A stretch of 64,000 nucleotides of DNA from Brachynemurus nebulosus (GCA_035578155.1 JAPWDM010000022.1:4031076-4095075); one strand, 5' to 3'. Positions 39,663-51,885 are shown, numbered from the stretch's first letter. Numbers and translations are program-made. The notes: generated by a model not told the origin, from the letters alone.

Positions 39663-40272
39663 TTAACCCTTTGCACTCGACACAATAAATATTAATTCCA
39701 CTCGTTAGGCGCCGCAGCGGCGCCATAAACAATAGGTACGTATTTTATTATTTACAACACGCTAGGGCACCTAAGCCCGATTTACATTAAGGCCCGATCT
39801 ACATTAACGCTCCGCTCTCAGTACGAGATCACTCCGCTCCCGGTTCGATAAAATATTCTTACATAATAAATAATGAGTGTATTCACATCATCGCTCTGAT
39901 ATCGGTCCGATATCAGTCATTGTTTGCTCTCGCTTCAATACCGCTCTAATACCAATACCACTGAGATAATATTTTATCGGAGCGATATCAGACCTATATC
40001 GATGATAGTGAACACGTTTTTGATTCCACTTCGCTCCGTTTCTCAGCCTTCTTCATTTATTTGAAAATTATTATATTAGGAAAACATGATACAACACAAC
40101 GACGCGACGTCTTGCTACAATACATTGTGATACATACTACTAAAATTAACTAATAGATATATTGTATTATGGATATTATGTTCTCCTAATACAATAGTGT
40201 TTGCAGCGTTTTAAAACTACTGTCGAGTAGCTGGTACCCATACTAAAAAATGGTTCGAGTGCAAAGGGTTAA
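39663..40272. mobile_element. piggyBac-like MITE, 18-bp perfect ends, 610 bp
   Basis: Both ends read TTAACCCTTTGCACTCGA as perfect inverted repeats and are bounded by TTAA. Just inside the left end is GGCGCCGCAGCGGCGCC, a GC palindrome. The interior holds a partly inverted block (39830-40010) with GATAAAATATT facing AATATTTTATC and TGATATCGGTCCGATATCA. That block is possibly another insertion. No protein is encoded. Confidence 0.85.
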
Positions 40273-40822
40273 ATGAAAATGCTTCAGGGTACCTACCAAT
40301 TATGAAATATCATTTATGGAGATTCAACGATATTAGGTTGAAGAAAAATCTTAATTTTATACTTTTGTTACTCTGTTATAAAAATATATAGATAGAGTAA
40401 ACATCTTGTATAAACAGCAATAATAAATAATTTCACATTAAGTTATATATTAAAATTTTTATTGTAAAAATGCATTTTATAATATAAAAGAATTTCACAT
40501 TATGTAACATAAAAACCTCGTAACTTACATAAAGTAATGTAAAGTTATAATTTTTATATATTTTCTATGTAGTTGTAGCATCGTTGTCTACTAACGAAAG
40601 AATGAAAATATATATGTGCATAAGCTTTTTTATATTACAATATTGTATATATTTACTTTTATCTATGAATATATTTTACACGTACAGAGTTACGCTAAAT
40701 ATACAACAATACAGCAGTGATGGTACCAGTAAACTGACATTTTTAACTAACGAAGTGTATCATGGTTACAAAAAATAACCATAAAGACAAACCAAATTTC
40801 TTAACATATTTCAATAATAACT
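40273..40822. other. AT-rich non-coding DNA
   Basis: No supported feature. Confidence 0.55.
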
Positions 40823-40964
40823 TAATAGTATATTATTCAATGAGCGGGTGATGGTGGCTATTATGTACTCACGAAGATGAAATTGCAACACGAGCCGAAT
40901 TTAAGAGGGAGTGTCGTAATTCATCTGAGTGAGTAATAGCCACTGCACGCTCAAATTAGTATTA
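40823..40964. mobile_element. 142-bp hairpin MITE
   Basis: The outer TAATAGTA/TAGTATTA ends are inverted. GTGGCTATTATGTACTCAC faces GAGTGAGTAATAGCCAC, with GATGAAATT facing AATTCATC. The loop contains CACGAGCCGAATTTAAGAGG. Structure and size parallel the elements at 33881 and 46240. Confidence 0.75.
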
Positions 40965-42435
40965 AATCAGTATTGACAGAAAATGACTCGAAATATAACT
41001 GTTAATTCTATAGATACAACATAATTTTTTTAATGACAGGGTACATTAAAATAGATTAAACTGTTTAAGCACAGTTAAAACGTCAGAGTAAATTAAAAAT
41101 ATAGATAACATTTTAAATTATTACCAAGTTTAAGACTGTAAATAGAGGCAACCAAAAACAAAAAAAGTATTAAAAATCTTAACCTTTTCTATCCTTTCGC
41201 TATTTGCATCTATTTTTTGTTCTTTTGTGACTGTTACAACATTAAATATATAAACTATATATATATAGTGGAATACATATGGGGAAAAAACTGACAAACA
41301 TTGTAAATATGTATGAAGAATTGACGACGAAGAAGCGATAAAGCAAATCAGAATAAATTTAATTTGAATTCCAAAATAGGTTAGCAGATTATTTTGTTGG
41401 TTGCTTGGTTGGTTGAACGACAGACAGACGACAAATGCAGAAACAAAGAAATGGGAGAAAAAGAAATTGTCTACAAAAGTGTATTCATCTGTCTTCAAGT
41501 TTTCCATCAACTCGATAATTTTTAAGCAATTTGAACCTTATCATTTTACTCGTAAAATTAAATTACTTTTTTATATATCTACTATTTCGAAAATGTTTAG
41601 TTCATGGTTTTTAATGTAAAAAAGTTGAAAGAGCAAAAATAAAATACATAATGCGCATATCAACTATGACCTTGATGACCAGTTTTGAAAATCAGTTTCT
41701 TACATCCTTGAATTTCATAACTATAGATTTTTTTACGCTGGTGCACAAAATTTTTATACTTTCTGGTTTGATTATATACAATGACAAAAAACTAATTGAT
41801 ACAGAAAAATAGTAAAAGGGAAAGGAAATTAAAGAAATACAACTTTCATGTGTAACAAGTAGCAATTTTTCAGTCGAAACGATACTAATTTAAACTAAAA
41901 TCTAAAGATCCAGGAAAATTTTTAGATTTGCAGATTTCATATATAGGCGTAGGAATAGACACGGATAAGCCTTCTGGCTTCAAACACTACCTTTTTCAAT
42001 CATTGTAAGAAAAATAGACCAGCTTTATCGATACTTTTATAAAAAGAAAAAACTGTTACCCTAATAACTGGCAGGTCCCGTCATTTTTGGAATGTGAGTT
42101 TCGAATTTAACTTTAAGTATCACTTTTTCAAGCCAAAATGTATACGACTATCAAAAATTCAATAAATGGAACACAATATCTACTTATAATCAAAACTAGA
42201 AACGATTCTATGTGTAAATTTTATTTATACCAGTGATCGATAATATGTCAATGAATTTGTTATTTTTTGCTAAAAATAACGAGTGATGTTCCCCAGATTC
42301 ATTACACACTACTCAATTTTCCAGTAACCTAGAATACCTGGTTTTCATTTCTTCAAATAACGAAAATTCCAAACTAAAATGTGTGACCCCTTTATTTTGG
42401 ACAATCGCTAAATTTTAAATATCTAAAAAAATAAA
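40965..42435. other. AT-rich non-coding DNA
   Basis: The frames here (for example 41130-41510 on -) have no domain, and their composition fits AT-rich background. No repeat was recognised. Confidence 0.5.
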
Positions 42436-42559
42436 TACATGTTACGGTCATTAAGCTGCCCCTTTTGGTGCGCAATGCCAAATCTATCAGGTCACTAAGC
42501 GGGCAGTTGATTCGCGTGATAGCCAAAACTCGACCTTATTCCGATATAATATACGGCGC

Positions 42560-44160
42560 TGTGAATGGCTATGAACGACGGAGACCTCACTGATTGCAGA
42601 CCAGTTTAAATGTTACGATGTAATACATAAGCAGTGGAAGCCTGGAGAATTAACTAGTCGTGTGTACAGCTGTGAGTACCAGGTCCCCGCCGACAACTGA
42701 CCACCAAACTTCAGAACGGTAGGTACGTATTTAGCCCGTACGCTAAAGGTGATGATGAGTGAGAGAGAGGCTGAAAAATTAAATTTCTGTGGGGAAAATA
42801 GAGAAAGACATACAAGTAATATTCACAATATATTTACATAAACGGAAATCAAAATTGGCGTTACAATTATAAAGTACTTGTTTTCAAACATTTACAATAT
42901 TTGGTGAGTTTAATTTTACTTAACAAATTTTAATTAATTCTAAAAAAAAAAATCTCTTATACAAAATTCCGGATTCTAATATTTATAAATAAAATAAATG
43001 TCCGGATTACGAACCACTGAGGTTTGTCGCCAATTTATTTCATGTTGAAAATTATGAATTATTATCGATCACCATGATCAAGATACATGAGATAAAATGA
43101 CGCCATTCTACGTATCCGATAGTGTATGTCCAAATTGAGTGTGTGTTTCTTTAAAATTATTTTTTTGATTTTTTTGCGTGTCAATAGTTGATTGTATTTC
43201 TAATTATGTTATGTTTTCTTTTTTATTTGTAGACCAAATTAAACCAATGATGTGGATAGGTAATATGCGAAAATTATTTTTATGAAATTATATGGTGTTT
43301 TTCAAAGGTAGTTTTACTCGTTACAGTAACCAGTGATTTGTTATAATTATTTGAAATGATTTGATACGACCGGGGGTACACCAGATGATTGGTGAGGATT
43401 GAATTAGGTGAGTTGTCGAGGTTAATTTAAAATTATTTGATTCTAAATGTAATTTGAAATCTATTTACAGGCCATTACGCCCCAAACACAATAAAATTAT
43501 TAATGATGTGGATCAATAGTAAGTAATCTACTCGATTTCAATTGTTTACAAATCAGAATAAAGGTTATCAACAAAATCTCGTTCTTTCCAGATCCAGTGA
43601 TTAAGAAATGCGACAATTCGCACACAATATGGAAATAACTGGCCGGGTAAGAATTTCGATTTTGGTCTGAATTAGAAAATAAGCAATCAATTTACAAATA
43701 AATATGATGAAAGTCAACTTACATAAAAAAATTTTTGAAAAGGAAAAAAAAATCAATTTGAATGATCGTAGTAACACGAGGTGAGGTAGTCACTTCCCAG
43801 TAGATTATTTAAATTTTTAAGTATGATGATGTGGTTCGTTCGACGACTATTTTAAGAGAGCGAGATGTAGAAATTTTTTCTACTTGCTAACCTCTGAGTA
43901 GCGACTACCTTTACAATATTATGTAATTCTCGGTACAATTCAGATTGAATTACCTCGATCATTCAATTAAGATATTATTTATCATTGATTGATTATTATT
44001 GGTATTTTATTTCTGATTGATTACAGAGTGTCCCAGGTCGATTTCACCTACCGGGCGTTTCGTAACCTTTTGCTTAGATTTTTTTTTTCTCTTTTTTTTT
44101 TTCTATTAATTTATTTTTCTTTTAATATTTAATAATTGTAGATTAAGAGATGTAAGTGAT
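42560..44160 (+). other. Candidate multi-exon transcript with a small in-frame ORF
   Basis: Putative exon edges, all on +: an exon ending GAACG at 42718 before GTAGGTACG; 43233-43259 between TTTATTTGTAG and GTAATATG; 43471-43518 between CTATTTACAG and GTAAGTAATC; 43592-43646 between GTTCTTTCCAG and GTAAGAATT; and a further acceptor ATTACAG at 44026. Joining these keeps one frame open from a TGA near 42674 to a TAA in the fourth exon, about 55 codons. It includes MMWI twice (KPMMWIG and LMMWINN), once in each of the two smallest exons. The first ATG is the first MMWI. No family is recognised. It could be a lncRNA, a small-peptide gene, an LTR-element leader or chance. Confidence 0.3.
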
Positions 44161-45312
44161 TAATAAATCTAGTTAAATTGAATTAATGAATTTTGGTAAA
44201 TTCTTATTGTTTTTTTTTTGTATACCAATTGAGTGCGTAACGTACTTCGTTACAAATGCCTTTAATGAACTATCTTTAACAAACAGAATTCAGCTATTTC
44301 TGAATCTCTGTTAACGAATTTTGACACGAAAACTACTAACGAACTAATTAATTTAGTTCAGTATGAACACTTCGTAATTAAATTACATACACGTAGGTAC
44401 AAAGAATTTTCATATTTTTTGGAAACTATTTTCTGTTTTTTGAAATTGCCAGCTATAGATTTTCATATTTAAATACGATTACAAAAGAATTTTCAACCAA
44501 GAGAATTTAAAGAATTCTGATATAGTTAAGAACCTTAACTACAATATCAAAATTACTTACAATTTATAATAAAAAATATTTAAGCCGTACGAAAATTTCA
44601 ATCTCGGCGTTTGAAAAAAAAAAAACAACATATGCTTATATGTACAATCTATATATACGTATACGTTTATGTGTTGCTTATATGCGTGTATGCGTGTATT
44701 TCAACAAATTGAGGTAATAGAGAAAATGCGTGAGGTTAACCATAGTGCTTTTTTTTTTACTTACCTGTCGTGCGTGTTACCCCTATCAATCCCTAATTCA
44801 CCCCCTGCTTACCCGCCCGTGATATCTACCTAATATGAAATACGGCAGCCACCGTACGTACGCATAGTAACAGGGCACACTTACGCCGCATAACATACGA
44901 ACGTAGGTAGATACACATACGTACTTACATGTAAAATAATGCGTATAATGTTGGCACGCAGCTACGCATACAGATAGATTTATAAACAGATATATGTATA
45001 TTAAAAAAATGTTCCAAAATTAATAAATTGCTGGGAAAGTTTTGTCCAGTTTTTCCTTTGGCTATCCATTCTAGGCGTTCAAAGTACCACTCATCGCAAT
45101 AAATATACCTTCCTGATTGTGAGTCGTAGCTATACTTTGAGATCAGCTATCATATCTCGTCGCCATATTTTTAGTTTAGCGACATTACATATTACAAAAT
45201 TACAAAGATATTACTCAAAGATGAACTCTATGACAGTAATCTCGTGCGTAGCTGAAACTGTGACCACTGAAATATAGCTTGGACTAACTGACATGAAGTT
45301 CAAAGTGCCTAC
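44161..45312. other. Non-coding DNA with a GC-richer patch and a minus-strand donor
   Basis: At 44766-44930 the DNA is richer in GC. On - it ends at CGACAG/GTAAGTAAA (44765/44764), a consensus splice donor, which could mark an upstream exon. No coding domain is visible. ACGTAC-like alternating sequence occurs near 44850-44925. Confidence 0.35.
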
Positions 45313-45340
45313 TTAAAAAAAAAAAAAAAAAAAAAAACTT
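45313..45340. repeat. Poly(A) tract
   Basis: A run of 24 A. It may be a slippage product or an old retroposon tail; no source element is recognisable upstream. Confidence 0.8.
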
Positions 45341-46239
45341 TGTGTAAAATATTTTATAAAGAACCGAGTCGTTGCTTTAAAAGATTTCTTTAAAGGAAAG
45401 TTCATATTACTATTTAAATAAAATGAATCCGAAAATTCAGAAACTGATCGAAGAGTTCTTATTTCATAACTATTTGTAACGCTTATAATAATAGTTGACA
45501 TGCTTGAAAATTGATTTTTTGCACGATCGTATATTTTCATGCATTTACCGATGCTGTTGACAATGCTGGTAAGATACATTTCCCAAACGTTTGTTTATAT
45601 CCATAGAAACCAAAGAATAACAGTGCGGTAAGTGAAATAGATGCGTGGTAAGTGAATAGGAGTGTGGTAAGTGAAATTAGCTCAAAAATGATTGTATTTA
45701 TTTATTTATATTGAAATTTAAAGTACAATTTGAACAATTAGGAAAATAAATCGATTAATATGAAAATTTTCACTAATTTGCACATTATTATTATTATTAT
45801 TATTGTTGGTATTAATCTTCTTATTTTATTGACATTTGAAAAGCTCGTTCAATTATTAAAATTTTCTGTGGTTTTCATAATCTTCCTTTCATGTTACGAG
45901 AATAAATTTTTATGTCAAAATTAAAATGCTTCATCAATTTCATTATTCTCACTAATATTATAATTTAACACATTATTTTCCTCAATTTTTTCAATAGAAA
46001 ATTCAAAAAAAATATTCACGCTAGTGAAATGTTGATACTTAATTTTTATTTACAAATATAGTTGTCAATTGTCACTACAAAGATTCGTCTTAGTCGTTAT
46101 GAATATTTATAATATTTTTTAATCATGGCATTCTATGTCATAACATAGAAATATAAATTTCACCTATATTATCCAAATTTTATTTTTTATTTAACATATT
46201 TTTATTCTTTAATTATTTTAAATCGATCGTACAAAAAAT
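45341..46239. other. AT-rich DNA with short repeats
   Basis: GTGGTAAGTGAAAT-like phrases repeat three times at about 45625-45680. An (ATT)n run lies at 45784-45805. No gene was recognised. Confidence 0.5.
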
Positions 46240-46370
46240 ATTATACAATACACGATGCGTTAAGTGCATTTACTGATCTCGAAAATTGCAAAAAATCGAC
46301 CCTGCGGGTCTCGTTTTCGCAACATTTTCTCGATCAGTAAAAGCAACTTACCGAACTTATATTGTAAATA
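46240..46370. mobile_element. About 130-bp hairpin MITE
   Basis: TTTACTGATCTCGAAAATTG faces CATTTTCTCGATCAGTAAA, and further out GCGTTAAGTGC faces GCAACTTACCGAAC-like sequence. The loop contains CCCTGCGGGTCTCG. It has the same architecture as 33881-34014 and 40823-40964 but unrelated sequence. Confidence 0.65.
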
Positions 46371-47621
46371 CTATTAAAATAAGGCGTTTCGAAGGAAAAT
46401 ATTAGTAGCGTTTTGGTAAAATTACCTGTAATTTCTAATGTAGATTTACAGTTTTGACATAAGTATATTCATTTTAGTCTTTAATATTATAAGTAGAATC
46501 GATTAAATATCTCCACTGCGTAGAAATAACAGAAAAAACTGTTTTCCACTAGCTTTTTAAAAAACTCTAGGATACCAAAAAAAAAGAACCATTTCATCCT
46601 CCATGAGTGTATTGTGTAAGCGTATCTTTATACTTTGATGGACACACTTCAAGCTCATTGTTAAACTAGAAATAAAATAAAAATAAAAAAGTAAAGGTAA
46701 CATAACGTAAGGTAAGGTAAAAAAGAAGTGAAATAAAGAGAAAATGAATGAAACAATCCCGTTAGTTTGAGAAAGAGAGAGGAAAGAAGGGCATTGCACC
46801 ACAGAGCAAGCACAGCGTCGAGTATAATATATAACGTAGTAAAGCTTTTGTAGCAGCAAACAGAATCAGCGGCAACCACTTGTTAGTTGATATAAGATAT
46901 ATACATTTATTGACCCGACATTTGAGTTCAATAATAATCGAATTAACAGGATTTCAAAGAGGTTTTCATACCCAAATATTTCTTAGAATTACAAGTCGAT
47001 TATAGATACAAAAATAATTAAGGGTAAACCTTTACTTAATAGCATAAGCTTTAATTGTTTTGCGGAAACGTATTTTGATCTTTGCGTTCCACCGACAAAT
47101 TTTGTCATTATACCGTTATTGAACTTATTAGGACAATATATACATATTATACAATATAGTATATTATTATATTATACGCACGTAAGAGGCATTGAGAATA
47201 AGTGTATTAGTATTTGTAAATGTTTGGTTGTATGCAGCAGGCGTGGCGACGTCGTACGTTATACAGAAAGCTCGCTCCGGAACTATTGATCTTCTACGCT
47301 CACGTTACAGCAATACTCTATGGCTAAATATACACATGTACACCACGTAAAAAAAGTTTGACATTGAAATTCTTTATTTACTTACTGAATTGGCAGCGCC
47401 ATCCTCTTATGATAATATTTCAAATAAATAGTTGTTTTTACTAGTGTTTGTAAACATTAATTTTTTCCTCTTTACCAAACAGTACAAAACTGTTGTTGCG
47501 TAAAACCGACGATAACAATTAAAGTAAACAACAGTAATTTGTAAGCATCATCAGTACAATAAATATAATCGCCGACATGTAAGCTGTTTGGTAAAAATGT
47601 TGTAGCAACTAACAAGAAGAG
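46371..47621. other. Non-coding DNA
   Basis: No supported gene. The purine-rich stretch 46680-46800 contains GTAACATAACGTAAGGTAAG-like repeats. The patch 47240-47310 is GC-richer without a domain. Confidence 0.45.
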
Positions 47622-48135
47622 ACCACACTGTGTGGGTCATCGATTTCGCCGAGTCTCGCGTTTCGTGTATTTAAAGAGGTTCATTAGTGTAGTAAATATT
47701 TAAAACCCTAGGGCGCAACACTCGAAAATAAGTGTTCCAACCGAAGTTCCAAAAATTCAGAATTGTTCATATTTGTTTAAAGAAAAACGTGAAATCTCAA
47801 CTCGTGTAGATACAATATAAAAATCCACTCGCTAATTCACCATCAATTATCAGCAGCAATTTTTCAAAAAATAACCAAATACATATGGTTTGCATCGAAA
47901 CTTTCCGATAGAGACATTTTTCAAAACGTAAATGATATATGTTTTCCCTTTGATAAACTAAAAAGAAATTGTGTTTGTTCAAATGTTGCATTCATTTCTT
48001 TGTAGTAAATGCCAGTTAAATTCATGCTTTATTTGTTTGTTTTTATGATGATTATCATCCAAAAATCTGTGTAGCTGAACAAGAAAATCAATAAAAATAC
48101 TGTTTTATTACTGAATGTCCAACACATTTTATCAT

Positions 48136-48545
48136 TAAAATGCCCCTGTCCAAGCATCTGCATAACATGGTGAATTTCCAAAGATTAGACACTGGTAAAT
48201 CTCATACAACAACCTGTATAAATCTAAAATAGTTTTGCTCCCTAACTGTGAAAAAATTTTCAAAATCGGTTAAGTAATTAAATTTTAGCACTTTTGAGCC
48301 CCCCGGACCCTGGCGAATTTCATATATTATAGCATACATGCATTTAAAAGATTTAACTTTTAAAAGGTGATTTAAAAGATTTAACTTTTAAAAAGTGAAA
48401 AAATTTTCAAAATGGGTTGGGTGGTTTCATTTTTGGCGCTTTTGGCACCGCCAGACACTGGCAGACCTCATATAACATAATTTATATCCATCTAAAATAG
48501 TTTAGCTCTCTAACAGTAAACAAATTTTCAAAATCGGTGATGACG
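48136..48545 (-). repeat. 120-bp satellite, inverted short copy with end
   Basis: In reverse complement this has the monomer blocks (CACTTTT..., TTTTCACTGTTAGAG-like, AAAATAGTTTAGCTC) about two to three times. It ends with TTCACCATGTTATGCAGATG followed by CTTGGACAGGGG, the same end as the array at 2926-4925. Confidence 0.75.
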
Positions 48546-48779
48546 TGTTCTTGAAAAGTTAGTTTATCTTTATTTTCAAAAACAAAACAGATATAAATAG
48601 GTATTGTTATTGTAACAATAAAATCGATGAAGCATTTATTGTAAAAAAAATCAGCAAATTTCTTAATTTTTCTCAAAAGCTAGTTCATCTAGAAGAATGT
48701 TTTAAAAGCCTGTCTTATGCAATTTTTACGCTCTTTCCGATGGTGTAAAAAAAATTAATTTTTTTTTTAACTCTGGCCG

Positions 48780-48957
48780 AATTTTGCAAAAAACCGCTAA
48801 AAATAGCGAAAAATGCCCAAAATTTTGGCTTCTAAAAATCGGCCGTATCTGGCTGACGAACTTATCCAAGTTATTCCGACGTTTGACCTTTTCACCAAAT
48901 TTCGTGAAGATTGGATGGTTCGTTCGAGAGTTATTGCGCAGACACACACACACACAC

Positions 48958-49027
<70 letters not shown>

Positions 49028-49140
49028 TTCAGTGAACCTCATTTTTGGTTTCTCGAGGCCTCAAAACAAATTTCTGCCATAGTCCCGGGCTCAGGTCTTT
49101 TCACGGCACCCGCTGTGATAAGTGAATTTTTTCAAAATGG
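48780..49140 (+). repeat. (AT)n-cored dispersed repeat, copy 2
   Basis: The left flank (GGTTCGTTCGAGAGTTATTG and preceding sequence) and right flank (AAATTTCAGTGAACCTCATT, TTTCTGCCATAGTCCCGGGC) match the copy at 2068-2425 in reverse complement. The core here is (CA)n 48941-48957 followed by (AT)n 48959-49024. The other copy has only (AT)n, so the dinucleotide content differs between copies. Confidence 0.75.
48959..49024. repeat. (AT)n microsatellite preceded by (CA)n
   Basis: About 66 bp of AT dinucleotide directly after a CA run. Confidence 0.95.
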
Positions 49141-49418
49141 AAATTCACTTAAAAAGCGTAATTTCATAAGTATAATTCCATAAGTCAATGTTATTGTAGA
49201 AAATACAAATACACTGTCCACTTCGCCAAGACAATTTTGATAAGTTCGAATTTCTGGAACTTGTACTGCTGGTAATCCTAAAATTTTCAAGAGAAAGTTC
49301 TCTCTTATTTCTAAGTGCTGCACCCTCAGGCTTTACTGTACTACTGTATAGGATTTACTGTACTAGTGAACCTCTTTAAATACACGGAGACTCGGCTAAA
49401 TCGGTGACCTCTCCTTGT

Positions 49419-51066
49419 AAATAAAAAAAATTTCACGCATCATCTATACCAACTTCCAGTTATTTTTGTTTTTGTAATAATTATAAAAAAATCTCATTCT
49501 ACTGGCTCTAAGAACTCCTCATTTAAATAAGATGAAACCACTAGATTTAAGAAACAATTATATAAGCGTATGATATAACAATTTGAAATGTTAGAATAAA
49601 AGTCACGTAAGCACATACAAAAAAGCTACATTTAAAAGAAAATCTAAAAATTGAAGTTGCTAATTTACTACCTAATTTAGTTGCATGCCACAATGATTAA
49701 GCAATCCGGAGATCTACAAATCAATACTTAACGGCTGCAGTTGATTTTGATTTTCACTTTTAACTGTACTAAAGCGTTTACAGAATATTTAGATTGATTC
49801 CGAAATTATTCTAGCAAATAAAATTTATTAGTAAGTTAATTAGTAAGTAAATTTTCCTATGAAAATAGGTTTTTATAGACGCCTAATATACAATTTTATT
49901 AATATTGCAATTTCGATTGTTTATTCATTTCTTTTTTTTTAAATTTAATCCTTATTTTTTCAAGACCACAGAAATAACACTTATAATCCTCGCTAAGTAA
50001 TTTGATTTCTTAAATAATCCACAAAACTATAAATCTCAACTAATGAATACATTAATTAGGAATAAGGAAATGCTATTAACGAATTTTCATTAAGCTCCCA
50101 AACTTTTTAACGAATGTGTATACTTTAAACAAATAAGCTCGCTCTAAGTCATGATAATTCTAGAGTAAAATATAACTTATTCACTCATAACTATTAGTTA
50201 TTATGTTTATTTGTCTTTGTTATTATTATAATTACCTGCCATAAATAATTGGTTGATTACTTAATATGCTTTTTGTATTATACAGAACAAACATACAGAT
50301 AGGATATAATATATTATACATATTACGACAATTTGTTATATAATATGGGTGGAAAATAAAATAATAGATAAAGATGATATTATGCGAAAAATTTTCATAT
50401 TAAATGAATAACAATTAATAATTCTTGGATAATTCATGAGAGATTATCTTCATGGTCTTAAATGAAGGTAGCTACCTACAATAAAACATTAAATAGCAGC
50501 TTATAATTCAAATCAGTTTCTTGTGTTTGGAAATAAACTCTAATTTTTGACTAATAGCTGTGTCAAAATAATTTCACACAGAATGTGAAATATTTTAAAT
50601 TAGTTAACTGATCCTCTTTGAAATTAGTTTGTTCCTAGCGTTTTAATACCGCAATTGACTCATGCGCTAATATTTAATTTCCATTCTGATGCCATCAAAT
50701 TGTAGGTAATACATTAAAATAAAAAACTTAGGTATTTCAATACCTACACCAATATATATACACAATATCTGCTTATGCGTAGTTTGCAGTTTTTCGCTTG
50801 GATATCACAATTACCAAGACAAAAAATATTTTATTTCTGACAATTTAACTCATGTGTATCATGTCCCATAAGAATATTGTAGTTTTTTCACTTTTACCAT
50901 TGAAAAAAGAGTTAGGACAGATTTTTACAGCGAAAAAAATGATACAAAACATTTCATTGGTCATTTCATTGCAGGCAAACACAATAAAAATGGAACGATA
51001 AAAATTTAAAAATATAAAAAAGAATCAATTTAAAAAAAAATTGTCTATTTTAAATAAATTATAAAA
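49419..51066. other. AT-rich non-coding DNA
   Basis: No supported gene, RNA or terminal repeat. Confidence 0.55.
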
Positions 51067-51747
51067 ATGGAAGCAAATCTAAGTGACGTATTAGCAAAAG
51101 TTTTTGCCGAATTAAAGGATATAAAAACGGAAATAAAAGGTACGAATAACAAAATAGATGAGTTAAATATCAGCCTGAAAAAAACTAAGGAACGAATGGG
51201 CACTTTTAAGAAACAATTTAGTGAACAAGAAAAGTATGTAGAACACGTATGTAAAGAGACAAAAAAAAACAATATTATAATGTTTATCTAAAAATTAATT
51301 AGAAATATTATTTTTAGAAATAGACATACCTGAAATATATCGATTGGGACAGAAAAGAAACAATTATAGTCGTACGATATTTGTAAGATTTAATAACAGA
51401 GCCGAAAAACTGGAGATATTTAAAAATATAAAGAAACTTAAAAACGAAACAGTTCGAATTTCAAATGATTTGACACCTAAGGAAAGAGAAGAAAGGAAAA
51501 AGCTTGAAGAAATTGTCAGACAGGCTAGGGCAGAATGCAAAACAGCATACATTTTAAAAAATAATTATTTCAAGATTGAAAGAGTAATATATACAACTCA
51601 CAGCAGTTGGAAATCAGTGAAGATCAACAATATGAAAGTCCTCAAACACCAGAAAATTAAACAAAAAAACGAAAACTAATAATTAAGTCAAAAAACTAAA
51701 TAGAGAATTAAAATATTAATTTGGAATATCGACGGTCTAAAAAAATA
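51067..51747 (+). pseudogene. LINE ORF1-like relic with start of endonuclease
   Basis: The first frame (51067-51291, 74 residues) is a Lys/Glu-rich predicted coiled coil beginning MEANLSDVLAKVFAELKDIK. After a frameshift near 51290-51310, the neighbouring frame reads IDIPEIYRLGQKRNNYSRT, IFVRFNNRAEKLEIFKNIKK and ISNDLTPKEREERKKLEEI. This resembles the RNA-binding domain of ORF1-type proteins of insect LINEs. About 40 bp after its stop (51679), KILIWNIDGLKK is readable, the usual opening of an apurinic-like endonuclease domain; it stops at once. So ORF1 is nearly complete but frameshifted, and ORF2 is lost after its first residues. Confidence 0.65.
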
Positions 51748-51799
51748 AGCTTACACCAGATTGATTCATATTGGATCGAAAATGCAACGGAGAAGGACT

Positions 51800-51885
51800 G
51801 GAACGTGTAGGATTTGAACTCGCAACTTTTCGTATGCAGAATTTATCACTTTGTATTTAAACACACTTAGGCACTGTGCTATTGA
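51800..51885 (-). repeat. tRNA-like SINE head
   Basis: On -, TAGCACAGTGCCTAAG (51881-51866) resembles an A box and GCGAGTTCAAATCC (51823-51810) a B box, 42 bases apart. It follows the truncated LINE start. Confidence 0.6.

Larger units (their letters stand above)
47622..49418. mobile_element. 1.8-kb inverted-repeat block
   Basis: The left arm 47622-47775 (CATCGATTTCGCCGAGTCTC, GTGTATTTAAAGAGGTTCA) is repeated in reverse complement at 49236-49418 (TGAACCTCTTTAAATACACG, GAGACTCGGCTAAATCGGTG). The arms differ by several gaps. The interior contains the inverted satellite copy at 48136-48545 and the (AT)n-cored repeat at 48780-49140. It is either a large foldback element or an inverted duplication whose centre filled with repeats. 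Confidence 0.65.

Noticed and set aside
41130..41510. 126-residue minus-strand protein
   Set aside because: Composition (Phe, Ile, Tyr, Val) follows AT-rich DNA, with no domain, splice context or repeat homology.
42436..44260. Solo LTR beginning TGTTACGG and ending CGTTACA
   Set aside because: TG...CA edges can be drawn, but no target duplication, second LTR, primer site or pol remnant was found.
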